DNA of 25,540 nucleotides from JAIOSM01 sp964565415 (lineage in GTDB: Bacteria > Desulfobacterota > Desulfobacteria > Desulfobacterales > Desulfobacteraceae). The notes beneath the pieces were generated by a model, which made no database searches, was not told where the DNA came from, and saw only the letters and a program-made list of their open reading frames with translations. Shown here piece by piece: positions 14,637 to 23,543 of this stretch. The stretch lies in contig CAZMEX010000046.1 of the NCBI GenBank assembly GCA_964565415.1, forward strand, positions 1 through 25,540, in the 5' to 3' direction. Each line of letters opens with the position of its first letter. The first letter of the stretch is position 1. A program made the position numbers and the translations under genes.

Positions 14637-15551
14637 TCAGCAGGTTAAAAGAAAAATTCCAAATACTGCTATCAGTGCACCACTGATTGCTTTTACCGAG
14701 ACATGCTCTTTATGGAGAAAAACTGCAAAGGGTATTAAGGCAACAGGTACAAGGGAAAAGATTGTAGAGGCAACTCCAACAGGCATATAGTGCATGGCAA
14801 GAAGAGACAGGGAAACACCTGCAACAGGACCTAATGCTGATCCGATGGCAGTAAAAGTCACAGCCTGCCTCTCTTTTATTGCACTTCTTAAAGAGCCCCA
14901 TTTTTTTGTTATTGTAAAAAAGATAAGAAAGCAGACAAATGCAGCAATTGCCCTTATTTGTGTTGAAGCAAATGCATCAAGAAAACCTGACTCTGTCTGC
15001 ATTCCAGCTTTGCTGAGAACATAGCCCACAGCCTGACCCAGCATGCCCCCCAGGCTGAATAATACGCCCTTTAAGGTTATTGCCCTTATTTTGAGATTTT
15101 TATTATTGCTGGATTTTCTCTCTTTTTCAAGTATCACCATACCAACCCCGCATAGAGTAACAAACATTCCAAGCCATTGGTAAAATAGATATGTTTCATT
15201 TAAAAAAATGTAACTGATTAATGCAGCAACCGGTGCAGAAAGGCTCATAATAAGCATTGTTACTCTTGGACCGATTTCAATAAAAGCTTTAAAAAGAAGT
15301 ATATCTCCAAGAAAAAATCCAACTATGCCTGACAAAGAGAGGAAAACCCATGCATGTAAAGGGAAGTAGGTTGGGATAATATACCCGTCTTTGAAAAAAA
15401 GGATAATGCAGAACAAGGCAAGGGCAGTAGAGATTCTTATAATATTAACAGATATTGCCCCAATTTTGTTTGATGCAGCTTCAAAGAACTGAACGCTCAG
15501 TGTCCAGAAGAATACAGTTGATACTGCTATGATTTCACCGGTGAGATTCAT
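14637..15551 (-). CDS. EamA/DMT-family transporter
   Basis: Drug/metabolite transporter superfamily permease of 304 residues with about ten hydrophobic helices in two EamA repeats, the usual length. The halves are separated by a charged segment (EKERKSSNNKNLK, near residue 145). Typical features include the glycine/proline-rich helix ends (GFFLGDILLFKAFIEIGPRVTMLIMSLSAPVAALIS) and the second-repeat counterpart (GVASTIFSLVPVALIPFAVFLHKEHVS). Members export amino acids, metabolites or other small molecules; the substrate is not indicated. Its ATG overlaps the upstream batD stop codon (ATGA), so it is the last gene of the Bat operon. The nearness of the Phe attenuator invites, but does not show, a link to aromatic amino acids. 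Confidence 0.88.
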   Translation of the reverse strand: MNLTGEIIAVSTVFFWTLSVQFFEAASNKIGAISVNIIRISTALALFCIILFFKDGYIIPTYFPLHAWVFLSLSGIVGFFLGDILLFKAFIEIGPRVTMLIMSLSAPVAALISYIFLNETYLFYQWLGMFVTLCGVGMVILEKERKSSNNKNLKIRAITLKGVLFSLGGMLGQAVGYVLSKAGMQTESGFLDAFASTQIRAIAAFVCFLIFFTITKKWGSLRSAIKERQAVTFTAIGSALGPVAGVSLSLLAMHYMPVGVASTIFSLVPVALIPFAVFLHKEHVSVKAISGALIAVFGIFLLTC

Positions 15552-18001
15552 ATTATTATGGCATTATCTTGTTTAATCCAGCCAAGTTTGCCCTTTGAAA
15601 ACACTACTCTTATAAAGCCATTCTTTTGTCGGTCTACTTTTACTTTTGTACCGGCATGGAGAACAAAAAGTTCTGTTGAATCTTCTGAAAGCCCGGATCT
15701 GACAGATATCTGCTCTGGAATAATTACTGCCGAATTGGAGTTGACAGTATTATAATAATCAAACAAAGCAGTGCTTAAAACAATAAGGAAAAGAAAAAAA
15801 ACAGTGGAGCCTGATGTGGTAAATATTTTTTTTTGCTTTAAAACTTTAATTGATGCATGTAAGAAGAAGAGACAACAGAGGAAAACAGCAAAATACCTTA
15901 TCTGGTTAGATGAAAAGTAATTTAGTAAGATAAAAAGAATATCAGTTAGATTAAAAGGTTCAGGCTTTTTGATATCTTTTAATTTTTCTTGTGTGTAATT
16001 AAGGTTAAATTGTAAATCAGCATCAAGGGGAATTATTTTTTTTGCCCGCTCATACCATAAAACAGCTTTACCAATATTGCCTGCCTTTAAAAATGCATTG
16101 CCAGTGTTGTAATAAAGCTTGCCATTGTTTATTGAAGTTAAAGCAATTTTTTCAAATTGAAAGGAAGCTTTTTTAAAGTTACCTGCCTCATAATTTTTAA
16201 CTGCTTCAAGAAATAGAGTTCCGGATTTGTCAGCAAAAGCCTTATCCAAAGGAGTAAATGAGCAAATTGATATTACAAGTGCAATGGATAAGCAGATTTT
16301 CATCAATTTTTTTACCCTTAAAAGCAGATTTTGTCTTGAATCTTTTTCCAATGTTATCCCGCTGTATTTTGCAGACTCGATATGGTTGAGAGTTGTGAGA
16401 GTCTCCTTTATATCCTTGTCTTTAATATTTGCCTTCTGCAGTATTTTGTGAATTTCAGTTTTTGTTAATGATTCGCCTGCAGTATTGCCTTTAGACAAGA
16501 CAGTTGAGATAACAGCAGTGTGGATGTGCTTTAAAAATTCTTCATGGGAAAGTTTTGAATTGTTTGCTTTTTTTAGTGCGAGGGTTGCCTTTTGCTTCAT
16601 GATGATAGAATTTGGTTTCTCTCTTTTCTGAAAACTTGTGAAAAATTTTATTAAACAAAATAGAATAAAGGGTAGAATAAGCATGCTGGAAAAAAAGTAA
16701 AAACTGATATTTTTTTTTAACTTTAATACGTCGCTTCCCTGCTTCAGTGGCAAAATATCTTTGCCTGTAAAATCAACTTCTGTTTTTTCTATTTTTTTAT
16801 CCTCGGCTTGAAAGCTTGTCTCTTCAGCAATTGCTGATTTTGTGACTTTGATGTCAATGGGTTTGGTTGCAATTGTTTTATAGTGTTCCATTGTTGTATC
16901 AAAGTAGCAAAAACTTATTGTTGGAATTACAAAGCTGCCTGATTTAGTCGGCACAATAGCTTTTTTAAATATTTTCTTTTTAAAATAGCCTTTATTGGTT
17001 ATTTTTTCTTCTTTTACAGGTTTGTCATCATATATTTTAAAGGACTCTTTTGGAAGATTTATATTGTTAATAGACGTATCCATGATATTGCCCCTGCCGG
17101 AAATTGTCACAGTTAAAGTTGTGGATTCCCCGACAAAGAGCTCTGTTTTATTTATTTTAGCCTTGATTGTAAAATCGCCTATCAAACCTGTAAAGTTTTC
17201 CTCTCCATCATATGGAGGCAGAGGGTTTACCTTTATTGATACTTTATTGGATATTATGTGTTTAACTACTTTTCTGGTTTGAAAAAGCGAGTCAAAGCCA
17301 AATTGATTTGTATTGTTCTCTTGTGCCGGGATTTGCATTGTTACTGTTGCAGGTTCAATTGTGAAATTACCCGGTTTTACAGGCGAAATAATATAGCTTA
17401 ATTCATTAACAGTATACATTTTCCCGTTAATGTTTTGTGTATAATGGTCATTTTTTTCCAGCTTTTTTACAGAGAATTGTTGAAAACCAGGTTCTGAAAG
17501 TTTTGCATCATAAAAACTTGCAGCAGCAAAAAGCTTAAAAGTATAGATTGTATCCTGCCCGGGAAAAATTGTTTTATCCAAAACAGATGCTTTGGCAAAA
17601 AAAGTATTTGAAACAGTATCGTTGGTTGGTTCCTCTGAGACTATAATGGTTATTGCTTGTGTGGTGGAGGTTTTGTCTCCATCAATAATTTTGATTTCAG
17701 GTATTGTGAGGGTTCCAACCCTTAAAGGGAACAGCAGGTAGGTGTATGAGATTGTTTTTGAATATTTTGTATTTATTATACTGACACTTGTGCTGCTTCC
17801 CTGGGGGACGACCCTGAAATCTTTAATGACAGAAGTATCAACTTTACCCTTGCCGCCTTTTACAGTTATTCTAAATATAATTGAGTCGCTTCTGGATATT
17901 TTATCTTCACTGACCAATGCTGTTACTTCTAAGCTCAGGCATGGGGAGGGTATAGATAAAAATAGAAGTAAAAAGATTAATATAATAGTTGATTTCTTCA
18001 T
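15548..18001 (-). CDS. batD: BatD-BatE fusion protein (membrane, TPR, SH3-like)
   Basis: An 817-residue envelope protein. Residues 1-23 form a signal peptide. About 24-390 holds the BatD region of beta-sandwich domains (VSEDKISRSDSIIFRITVKG, then FVGESTTLTVTISGRGN). A membrane helix lies near 435-460. A cytoplasmic charged segment and a second hydrophobic stretch follow (near 580-600). The C-terminal part is BatE-like: TPR units (GTLFLEAVKNYEAGNFKKASF, YYNTGNAFLKAGNIGKAV), two membrane helices, and an SH3-like domain (SVRSGLSEDSTELFVLHAGTKVKV). In Bacteroides-type operons batD and batE are separate. Exact function is unknown; Bat proteins were first linked to aerotolerance. The ATG at 18001 was chosen because AAGGA lies 11 bases upstream and the signal peptide then starts MKKS. 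Confidence 0.82.
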   Translation of the reverse strand: MKKSTIILIFLLLFLSIPSPCLSLEVTALVSEDKISRSDSIIFRITVKGGKGKVDTSVIKDFRVVPQGSSTSVSIINTKYSKTISYTYLLFPLRVGTLTIPEIKIIDGDKTSTTQAITIIVSEEPTNDTVSNTFFAKASVLDKTIFPGQDTIYTFKLFAAASFYDAKLSEPGFQQFSVKKLEKNDHYTQNINGKMYTVNELSYIISPVKPGNFTIEPATVTMQIPAQENNTNQFGFDSLFQTRKVVKHIISNKVSIKVNPLPPYDGEENFTGLIGDFTIKAKINKTELFVGESTTLTVTISGRGNIMDTSINNINLPKESFKIYDDKPVKEEKITNKGYFKKKIFKKAIVPTKSGSFVIPTISFCYFDTTMEHYKTIATKPIDIKVTKSAIAEETSFQAEDKKIEKTEVDFTGKDILPLKQGSDVLKLKKNISFYFFSSMLILPFILFCLIKFFTSFQKREKPNSIIMKQKATLALKKANNSKLSHEEFLKHIHTAVISTVLSKGNTAGESLTKTEIHKILQKANIKDKDIKETLTTLNHIESAKYSGITLEKDSRQNLLLRVKKLMKICLSIALVISICSFTPLDKAFADKSGTLFLEAVKNYEAGNFKKASFQFEKIALTSINNGKLYYNTGNAFLKAGNIGKAVLWYERAKKIIPLDADLQFNLNYTQEKLKDIKKPEPFNLTDILFILLNYFSSNQIRYFAVFLCCLFFLHASIKVLKQKKIFTTSGSTVFFLFLIVLSTALFDYYNTVNSNSAVIIPEQISVRSGLSEDSTELFVLHAGTKVKVDRQKNGFIRVVFSKGKLGWIKQDNAIII

Positions 18002-18005
18002 TGTT

Positions 18006-19904
18006 TTACCAGTCCTTTTCAACTTTTTGCTGTTTATAACTTTGCATCATTGCTTTACCCGGCTTGTCAGAAAGCCTGTTAAGCATTTGTTGTTTGTCTG
18101 GTTTGCCTTTTTCCTCTTTCTCCTTCTGCTCAATACTCTGCTGTTGTTCTTTTTGAGGCTGTTTGTCCTTATCCTTGTTCTTATCCCCGTCTTGCTTCCT
18201 ATTTTGCTTTTTATCATCCTNNNNNNNNNNNNNNNNNNNNNNNNNNNNNNNNNNNNNNNNNNNNNNNNNNNNNNNNNNNNNNNNNNNNNNNNNNNNNNNN
18301 NNNNNNNNNNNNNNNNNNNNTTTGTCTTTTTGCTGGTCTTTATCTCTCTTCTGATCCTGATCTTGTTTTTCCTGCTTCTCTTTTTTCTGATCCTCTTTCT
18401 TATCTTTGTTATTCTTATTGTCTTTCTGTTTTTTTTGCTTATCCTGTTTTTTCTGCTCTTCTATTTTCTTTTTTACAAACTCAAGGTTTTCCCTGGCAAG
18501 CTTGTCTGATGGGTAATCTTTTAGCACTTTTGTAAATTTTTTCACAGCCTCTTCAAGGTTGCCCCTGCGGTATTGTGTGTTTCCAATATTGTATAGTGCT
18601 TTATGTTTCAGCTCCTGGTTTTCTTTATTATCCTTGCTTTGTAAAACTGTTTTAAAATTTCTCAATGCATCATCATATTTCTGGTTTTTATAGGCTGCAG
18701 CTCCTATATTATAATAGTGATGAATATTATCAGGGTCCTTGAGCTGGGCATCTATAAATTTTTTTTCAGCTTTATTAAAATCTTGTTCTTCAAATGCTTT
18801 TATCCCTTGTTTCACATCTGCACCAACTCTAATACCTGCTCCAGCATAGCATGTTGGTACATCAAAAAGAGTAAAAGCAACTAATGCAGTAAAAATTATC
18901 ATAAGGTTTTTTATTGTTTTTTGTCTTGAAATAATTAACTCTGCAAAAAGAAGTATTATGCAAGGTAGAAGCAGCCATTGATATCGGTTTTCCCACACTT
19001 TTTGCCTAAAGCTTTTCAAGGTTTTTTTCTCCATGTTCTGTCTGATACCCCTGGTATATATTTCATGGAGATCCATATCTCCTGTAACAGATCTTACATA
19101 TTGCCCGCTGCCCAATGCTGCAAGTTGTCTTAATCCTTTTTCATCAACTTTGGAGATGATCATATTGTTACTGCTGTTTTTTTGAAAACCACCATTTTTG
19201 TCTGGAACAGGCGCACCATCTTTTGAACCCATACCAATGCAGAAAATTTTTACTCCTGCCTCAGCAGCTTTTTTCACAGCATCTTTTGCTGAGTTTTGTG
19301 CAGTGTTTTCCCCATCAGTTATTATGATAATAGCTTTGCCTGAATTGATATCAGTTTCAAAACTTTTAAGGCAGGTTAATATTGCGCCACCAATATCAGT
19401 ACCGCCAACAGGAAGATAATCAGGTTCAAGTACATCAAGGAAAATATTAAAGGCGTTGTGATCAAGGGTCAAAGGGCATTGTAAAAATGCTTTGCCTGAA
19501 AAAGCCACAAGACCTGCTCTGTCAGATTTCATTATTCTCAATAGATCAATAATCTCCCATTTTGCCCTTTGCAGCCTTGAAGGTTTGATATCCTGGCACA
19601 GCATACTTCTTGAGCAGTCAAGAGCAATCATTATGTCAACACCTTTCTGCTCAATTTTTTCCCATTTATAGCCCACAAGGGGACCTGAAATAGCAATGCA
19701 AAGAAATACAAGAGCAAAAATAAGCAAGCAACCTTTTATCCATTTTCTTTTGGAACTTAGTTGAGGCAATATGGAATCAAGGGCTGCTCTGGATGCAAAT
19801 TGGGATAGAATTTTGTGTTGTTTTTTTATACCATAGATAATTAATCCTGCAGCAATAACTACAATCCATAATAAAAAGAGCATGTCAGGAGAGCTGAATT
19901 TCAT
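18006..19904 (-). CDS. batB: BatB-BatC fusion: VWA domain plus TPR and charged low-complexity tail (interrupted by assembly gap)
   Basis: VWA-TPR membrane protein, about 632 residues if the gap length is right. Two N-terminal helices (about 8-25 and 57-75) precede a VWA domain with the metal-site motif DCSRS (D96, S98, S100) and TDGEN. Another hydrophobic pair (about 315-355) follows, then TPR repeats (DFNKAEKKFIDAQLKDPDNIHHYYNIG and YRRGNLEEAVKKFTKVLKDYP). The tail is a long Lys/Asp/Gln/Glu-rich low-complexity segment. A 100-N gap falls inside that tail. The reading frame is open on both sides in the same frame if the gap is taken as 100, but its true size is unknown. BatB and BatC are usually separate genes. 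The start is 4 bases after the batA stop. Confidence 0.8.
   Translation of the reverse strand: MKFSSPDMLFLLWIVVIAAGLIIYGIKKQHKILSQFASRAALDSILPQLSSKRKWIKGCLLIFALVFLCIAISGPLVGYKWEKIEQKGVDIMIALDCSRSMLCQDIKPSRLQRAKWEIIDLLRIMKSDRAGLVAFSGKAFLQCPLTLDHNAFNIFLDVLEPDYLPVGGTDIGGAILTCLKSFETDINSGKAIIIITDGENTAQNSAKDAVKKAAEAGVKIFCIGMGSKDGAPVPDKNGGFQKNSSNNMIISKVDEKGLRQLAALGSGQYVRSVTGDMDLHEIYTRGIRQNMEKKTLKSFRQKVWENRYQWLLLPCIILLFAELIISRQKTIKNLMIIFTALVAFTLFDVPTCYAGAGIRVGADVKQGIKAFEEQDFNKAEKKFIDAQLKDPDNIHHYYNIGAAAYKNQKYDDALRNFKTVLQSKDNKENQELKHKALYNIGNTQYRRGNLEEAVKKFTKVLKDYPSDKLARENLEFVKKKIEEQKKQDKQKKQKDNKNNKDKKEDQKKEKQEKQDQDQKRDKDQQKDKXXXXXXXXXXXXXXXXXXXXXXXXXXXXXXXXXXDDKKQNRKQDGDKNKDKDKQPQKEQQQSIEQKEKEEKGKPDKQQMLNRLSDKPGKAMMQSYKQQKVEKDW
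18221..18320. other. Assembly gap (100 N)
   Basis: Exactly 100 N bases, the common placeholder for a gap of unknown size. It falls in the Lys/Asp/Gln-rich repetitive tail of the batB/C gene, where short-read assembly often breaks. Any residue count across it is provisional. Confidence 0.99.
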
Positions 19905-19908
19905 AGGT

Positions 19909-20907
19909 TTATGGTATCCTCATAAGTCTTGTGTTTGAAAGCAGGATATATATACATAAAAGTATTAATGCAGGGATTAAAAAATAGAGATAATACTCTT
20001 TATACTCGATCCATTTTTTAACTTTAACTTCTGTTTTTTCAAGTTTATCAATCATATTGTAAATTTGATCCAGGGATTTTGTATTTTCTGCTTTAAAAAA
20101 CTCTCCATTGGTTTTAGAAGCTATTAACTTTAACATATCAATGTCGATATCAACCCTTTGATAAGCATACTGGTCACGTCCAAATACATTTTTCACAAGA
20201 AAAGGAGCTTTGCCTCTGGAGCCAACCCCAATAGTATAGATTTTTACTTTTTGCTCCCTTGCAATGTCTGCTGCAATTTCAGGTTTAATCTCCCCTGAAT
20301 TGCTTTTACCGTCGGTGAGTAAAATTATAATATTTGATTTGCTTTTTACATCTTTGAGACGTTTTAGGGATATTCCAATGGCATCACCAATGGCAGTGCT
20401 GGGACCTGCTGCTCCAATCCTTAGTTTAGAAAGCATAAAAGATATGGTGTTGTAGTCTCTTGTTAAAGGAAGCTGGGTAAAAGCGTTGGAGCCAAATACT
20501 ACCATGCCGATTCTGTCCCCGCTTCTTTTAATGATAAAGTCTTTTACTACGTTTTTTACTGCATCAAGCCGGGTCACTATTTGATTGTCTTTTTTGAAAT
20601 CCAGGGCAGCCATGCTTTCAGACAGATCCAGAGCAAGAATGATATTAATACCTTTACTTGTGATTTCTGATTTTTGTGTACCGCTCTGGGGTCGTGCCAT
20701 GCCAATGATAAGCAAGATTAAGGCTATATATTTCAAACTTACAAGCACTCTTGAAAGGGTAACAAAAAAAGATTTAGGCAGGTCATCTTCAAAGGATAAC
20801 CGTGATACCTTCAGGTTGATTTTTTCTCCCTGTTTTACTTTTATCAGCAGGATTACAAGTAAAACTAATAACAATATCAAAAAGAGAGGAGATGCAAATC
20901 TAAACAT
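19909..20907 (-). CDS. batA: BatA, VWA-domain membrane protein
   Basis: A 332-residue VWA protein with the BatA layout: a membrane helix at about 7-23, a second at about 56-72, a VWA domain, and a C-terminal helix (about 305-325). The metal-ion-dependent adhesion motif is intact: DLSES (D94, S96, S98), with LPLTRDY and LLTDGKSN following. The VWA faces the periplasm or cytoplasm depending on topology, which is not resolved here. It is expected to work with MoxR and the second VWA protein as an AAA+/VWA system. ATG is 3 bases past the upstream gene's stop, so the operon is tight. Confidence 0.9.
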   Translation of the reverse strand: MFRFASPLFLILLLVLLVILLIKVKQGEKINLKVSRLSFEDDLPKSFFVTLSRVLVSLKYIALILLIIGMARPQSGTQKSEITSKGINIILALDLSESMAALDFKKDNQIVTRLDAVKNVVKDFIIKRSGDRIGMVVFGSNAFTQLPLTRDYNTISFMLSKLRIGAAGPSTAIGDAIGISLKRLKDVKSKSNIIILLTDGKSNSGEIKPEIAADIAREQKVKIYTIGVGSRGKAPFLVKNVFGRDQYAYQRVDIDIDMLKLIASKTNGEFFKAENTKSLDQIYNMIDKLEKTEVKVKKWIEYKEYYLYFLIPALILLCIYILLSNTRLMRIP

Positions 20908-20910
20908 GGA

Positions 20911-21453
20911 TTAATCTGCCTCCTTTGTGAGCAGTTGCTCACTGTTTTTTGAAGTTGTGTCGATAAAATTCTTTATCAAGCTTAAATCCTGCTCTACCTC
21001 TTTTGTTGATGCAGGCATTGCAGCATATTTTATATTGTCTGAAAAGTTAAGAAAGCTTGATGTCCTGTCCAATAGAGCGTGTTCAATATCAAGGGCTTTT
21101 ATGGTTTTTATCAGCTCCTGGCTGGTCATTTCCAACGCATGGATATCAAATTTTTTGCTTATATATTTTTTTAATATTGCAGTGAGCTTAAAATAAAAAA
21201 CCCTTCTGTCTGTTTCCATCAGATCAGCAATTACTGCAAGTTCATTTAAGGCAATTGTGTCAGCTGGAAGAGGGGGTGGAAGATATAGTATGTTTTTGTT
21301 CTCTTTTTTAAAAACTCTTTTTTTATATAATCTAAAAAGGAACCAGACAAGTAAACCAAGAGCAATCAAGCAAAGAACAATCAATAATATATTTATAAGA
21401 TTTGGATCAAATCCCACAAAAACAGGCGGTCTTATGTCATGGATATCTTTCAT
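20911..21453 (-). CDS. DUF4381-like membrane protein of the MoxR/Bat operon
   Basis: A 180-residue protein with one membrane helix at about 17-42 (INILLIVLCLIALGLLVWFLF), then a proline-rich linker (YLPPPLPADT) and a helical cytoplasmic domain with a conserved-looking LKKYISKKFDIHALEMTSQEL segment. Size, helix position and place between the DUF58 and batA genes match the DUF4381 family that regularly accompanies MoxR operons. Function is unknown. Its ATG overlaps the DUF58 stop codon (ATGA), indicating translational coupling. Confidence 0.78.
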   Translation of the reverse strand: MKDIHDIRPPVFVGFDPNLINILLIVLCLIALGLLVWFLFRLYKKRVFKKENKNILYLPPPLPADTIALNELAVIADLMETDRRVFYFKLTAILKKYISKKFDIHALEMTSQELIKTIKALDIEHALLDRTSSFLNFSDNIKYAAMPASTKEVEQDLSLIKNFIDTTSKNSEQLLTKEAD

Positions 21454-22334
21454 CTTATGCTGGTTACTCTTTTGTTTATGAAATATTTTGAAAGAACATC
21501 GGCAACAGACGATTCAGTACCGATTTCAAGAACATCTATTTTTGACTTTGCAAGGGATTCTATAATTTGCTTATACTCTTTTGTTTTATATTTTAAGTAA
21601 AACCTTCTTGTCTTTGCTGAACCTGCATCAAAAATAAGCTCTCTCCCTGTTTCAAAGTCAGACAGACTCACAATACCTCTGTTAAGAAGAGTAAAGTCAC
21701 CTTTGTCAGACAGCATGATGCCTATGATTTCATGTTTATATCTTGCAGCTTTGAGGTTCTTGATATAATTTTTTTTGTCCAGAAAGTCAGAAATTATAAA
21801 ACAGAGAGAGTTTTTTTTGGTTACTTTGGCAAAAAAATCAAGGGCTGAGCAGATATCAGTACTTTTACCCTCCGGTTTAAAGGTAAATATCTCTTTTATA
21901 AGTCGCCATACATGGGCAGAGCCTTTTTTTGGAGGAATATATTTTTCTACTTTGTCAGTAAAAAAGATTGCTCCTGCTTTATCATTGTTTTTAATTGCAC
22001 TGAATGCCAGTACAGAGGCTATTTCAGCTGCTTTTTCAAGTTTAAGACCTGACCGAGTTCCAAACTTTTGAGATGCACTCATGTCAATGAGCAGCATCAC
22101 AATGCTTTCACGCTCCTCCTTATAAAGCTTGATAAATGGTTTGCCAAGTCTTGCCGAGACTTTCCAGTCAATGGATTTTACCTCATCACCCGGGGAATAC
22201 TCCCTTACCTCTTCAAACTCAATACCAGAGCCTCGAAAAATAGACTTATACCGTCCTGCCATTATGGTGTTTACAGTACGGCTGCTCTTTATGTGTACCT
22301 GTTTAATTTTTTTTATTATTTCAGCAGGGATCAT
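21450..22334 (-). CDS. DUF58 protein (MoxR-associated VWA-like)
   Basis: A 294-residue DUF58 protein, a VWA-fold family that accompanies MoxR ATPases. The signature is clear at the N terminus: FRGSGIEFEEVREYSPGDEVKSIDWKVSARLGKP (about residues 33-66), followed by the VWA-like LLIDMSASQKFG, with DxSxS reading D-M-S-A-S. It lacks membrane helices, as usual for the family's shorter members. It is thought to act as a substrate or adaptor partner of MoxR. It starts 8 bases after the moxR stop and overlaps the next gene by 4 bases. Confidence 0.9.
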   Translation of the reverse strand: MIPAEIIKKIKQVHIKSSRTVNTIMAGRYKSIFRGSGIEFEEVREYSPGDEVKSIDWKVSARLGKPFIKLYKEERESIVMLLIDMSASQKFGTRSGLKLEKAAEIASVLAFSAIKNNDKAGAIFFTDKVEKYIPPKKGSAHVWRLIKEIFTFKPEGKSTDICSALDFFAKVTKKNSLCFIISDFLDKKNYIKNLKAARYKHEIIGIMLSDKGDFTLLNRGIVSLSDFETGRELIFDAGSAKTRRFYLKYKTKEYKQIIESLAKSKIDVLEIGTESSVADVLSKYFINKRVTSIR

Positions 22335-22342
22335 TGTTGATT

Positions 22343-23317
22343 TTATGGAACCTCTACAGAGTCAAATACAGTTTTGATTATTTCATCCGGCATAACATCT
22401 TCTGCCTCTGCCTCAAAAGAGAGTATAATCCTGTGCCTTAAAACATCAGGAGCAATAATTTTTATATCCTGGGGAGTTATATAAGCACGCCCTGACAAAA
22501 ATGCTTTAACCCTTGCAACCCTGGCAAGAAATATTGTTGCCCTTGGTGACGCACCAAATTCAATATACTCTGAAATATTCATGCCAAACTTTTCAGGTTC
22601 CCTTGTGGCGGTGACAATGTCCACTATATACTCTTTTAGTTTATCATCCACATAAATCATATCAATCAGCTTTTTCATGGCTGTTAATTTCTCAAGATCA
22701 ATGACCGGCATGACCGGGTTCTTTTTTTCAAAGGCTGAGGTTTTTAAAATTTCAAGTTCCTGGGTTCTTTCGGGGTACTTCACAAGAACTTTTAACATGA
22801 ACCTGTCCACCTGGGCTTCAGGCAGTTCATATGTGCCTTCCTGCTCAATCGGATTTTGTGTTGCCAACACAAGAAAAGGTTCAGCAAGACTATAGGTTGT
22901 ATCCCCTATGGTGACCTGCTGCTCCTCCATTGCTTCAAGAAGGGCTGCCTGGACCTTTGAAGGTGCTCTGTTGATCTCATCTGCAAGTATAATGTTATTA
23001 AACAGAGGACCTTTCCTTGTAACAAAGTCACCTGATTTTGGTCTGTATATCTCAGTACCAATAATATCAGCAGGTAACAGATCCGGTGTAAACTGAATTC
23101 GTTTGAAATCAGCTTTAACAGCGGCTGCAAAAGCTTTAACAGCACTGGTTTTTGCAAGTCCGGGAACACCTTCAATTAAAATGTGGCCTCCGGTGAGCAA
23201 ACCTGTTAAAAGCGAGTCCACAAGGTTTGTCTGCCCTACAAGCTCCTTGGCAACCTCTTTTCTAATGTTGTTAATTAAAAAATGGCTTTTTTCAATCTTT
23301 TCTGTAATCTCCTCCAT
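22343..23317 (-). CDS. moxR: MoxR-family AAA+ ATPase
   Basis: A 324-residue AAA+ ATPase, first gene of the minus-strand operon. Walker A is GVPGLAKTS, Walker B is ILADEINRAP, then the family motif KVQAALLEAMEEQQVTI, sensor 1 ATQNPIEQEGTYELPEAQVDRF, and sensor 2 GASPRAT. The lid domain occupies the last 100 residues. Studied MoxR proteins assist maturation or activation of VWA-containing partners, here batA, batB/C and DUF58. The start has GAGGG about 10 bases upstream. A promoter (TTGACT-N16-TATATT) lies upstream in the intergenic region. Confidence 0.94.
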   Translation of the reverse strand: MEEITEKIEKSHFLINNIRKEVAKELVGQTNLVDSLLTGLLTGGHILIEGVPGLAKTSAVKAFAAAVKADFKRIQFTPDLLPADIIGTEIYRPKSGDFVTRKGPLFNNIILADEINRAPSKVQAALLEAMEEQQVTIGDTTYSLAEPFLVLATQNPIEQEGTYELPEAQVDRFMLKVLVKYPERTQELEILKTSAFEKKNPVMPVIDLEKLTAMKKLIDMIYVDDKLKEYIVDIVTATREPEKFGMNISEYIEFGASPRATIFLARVARVKAFLSGRAYITPQDIKIIAPDVLRHRIILSFEAEAEDVMPDEIIKTVFDSVEVP

Positions 23318-23383
23318 GGATATAAACCCTCAAATTATATTTTTGTTATAAAGGCTATCATCTCTATTTTTTTGGTTGTTAAA

Positions 23384-23411
23384 AATATAATATTTAAGGA
23401 TTATAAGTCAA
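23384..23411 (-). promoter_or_regulatory. Promoter of the moxR-bat operon
   Basis: On the minus strand TTGACT (23411-23406), a 16-base spacer, then TATATT (23389-23384): 5 of 6 matches in each box. It lies about 65 bases upstream of the moxR start codon, in the 226-base divergent region shared with the MarR-GNAT gene. Confidence 0.5.
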
Positions 23412-23449
23412 GAAAAATGGTTTAACAATTAAAAACAGTTGATATTTTC

Positions 23450-23482
23450 AAATAATTAGTTGATAAATCCAACTAATTATTT
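23450..23482. repeat. Perfect 13-bp inverted repeat, candidate MarR operator
   Basis: AAATAATTAGTTG (23450-23462) and CAACTAATTATTT (23470-23482) are exact reverse complements across the 7-base spacer ATAAATC. It lies between the divergent moxR and MarR-GNAT promoters and just upstream of the latter's -35 region, where a dimeric winged-helix regulator could bind. Binding by the adjacent MarR protein is inferred from position. Confidence 0.6.
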
Positions 23483-23487
23483 TATGG

Positions 23488-23517
23488 TTGGAAACATGCA
23501 ATAGTAAAATATATAAT
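23488..23517 (+). promoter_or_regulatory. Promoter of the MarR-GNAT gene
   Basis: TTGGAA at 23488-23493 (4 of 6), an 18-base spacer, then a perfect TATAAT at 23512-23517. The -10 box is 27 bases from the ATG. The inverted repeat ends 5 bases before the -35 box. Confidence 0.5.
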
Positions 23518-23543
23518 ATCACTGTATTAAACAGAGACAAATC

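Noticed and set aside
14637..14639. TGA at the end of the EamA gene as another Sec codon
   Set aside because: The protein already has full length and the downstream frame shows no family-like sequence or suitable hairpin.
17742..18509. Plus-strand open frame through the N gap
   Set aside because: It is the antisense shadow of the batB/C low-complexity and batD regions; leucine/phenylalanine-only composition is what Lys/Glu-rich codons give in reverse.
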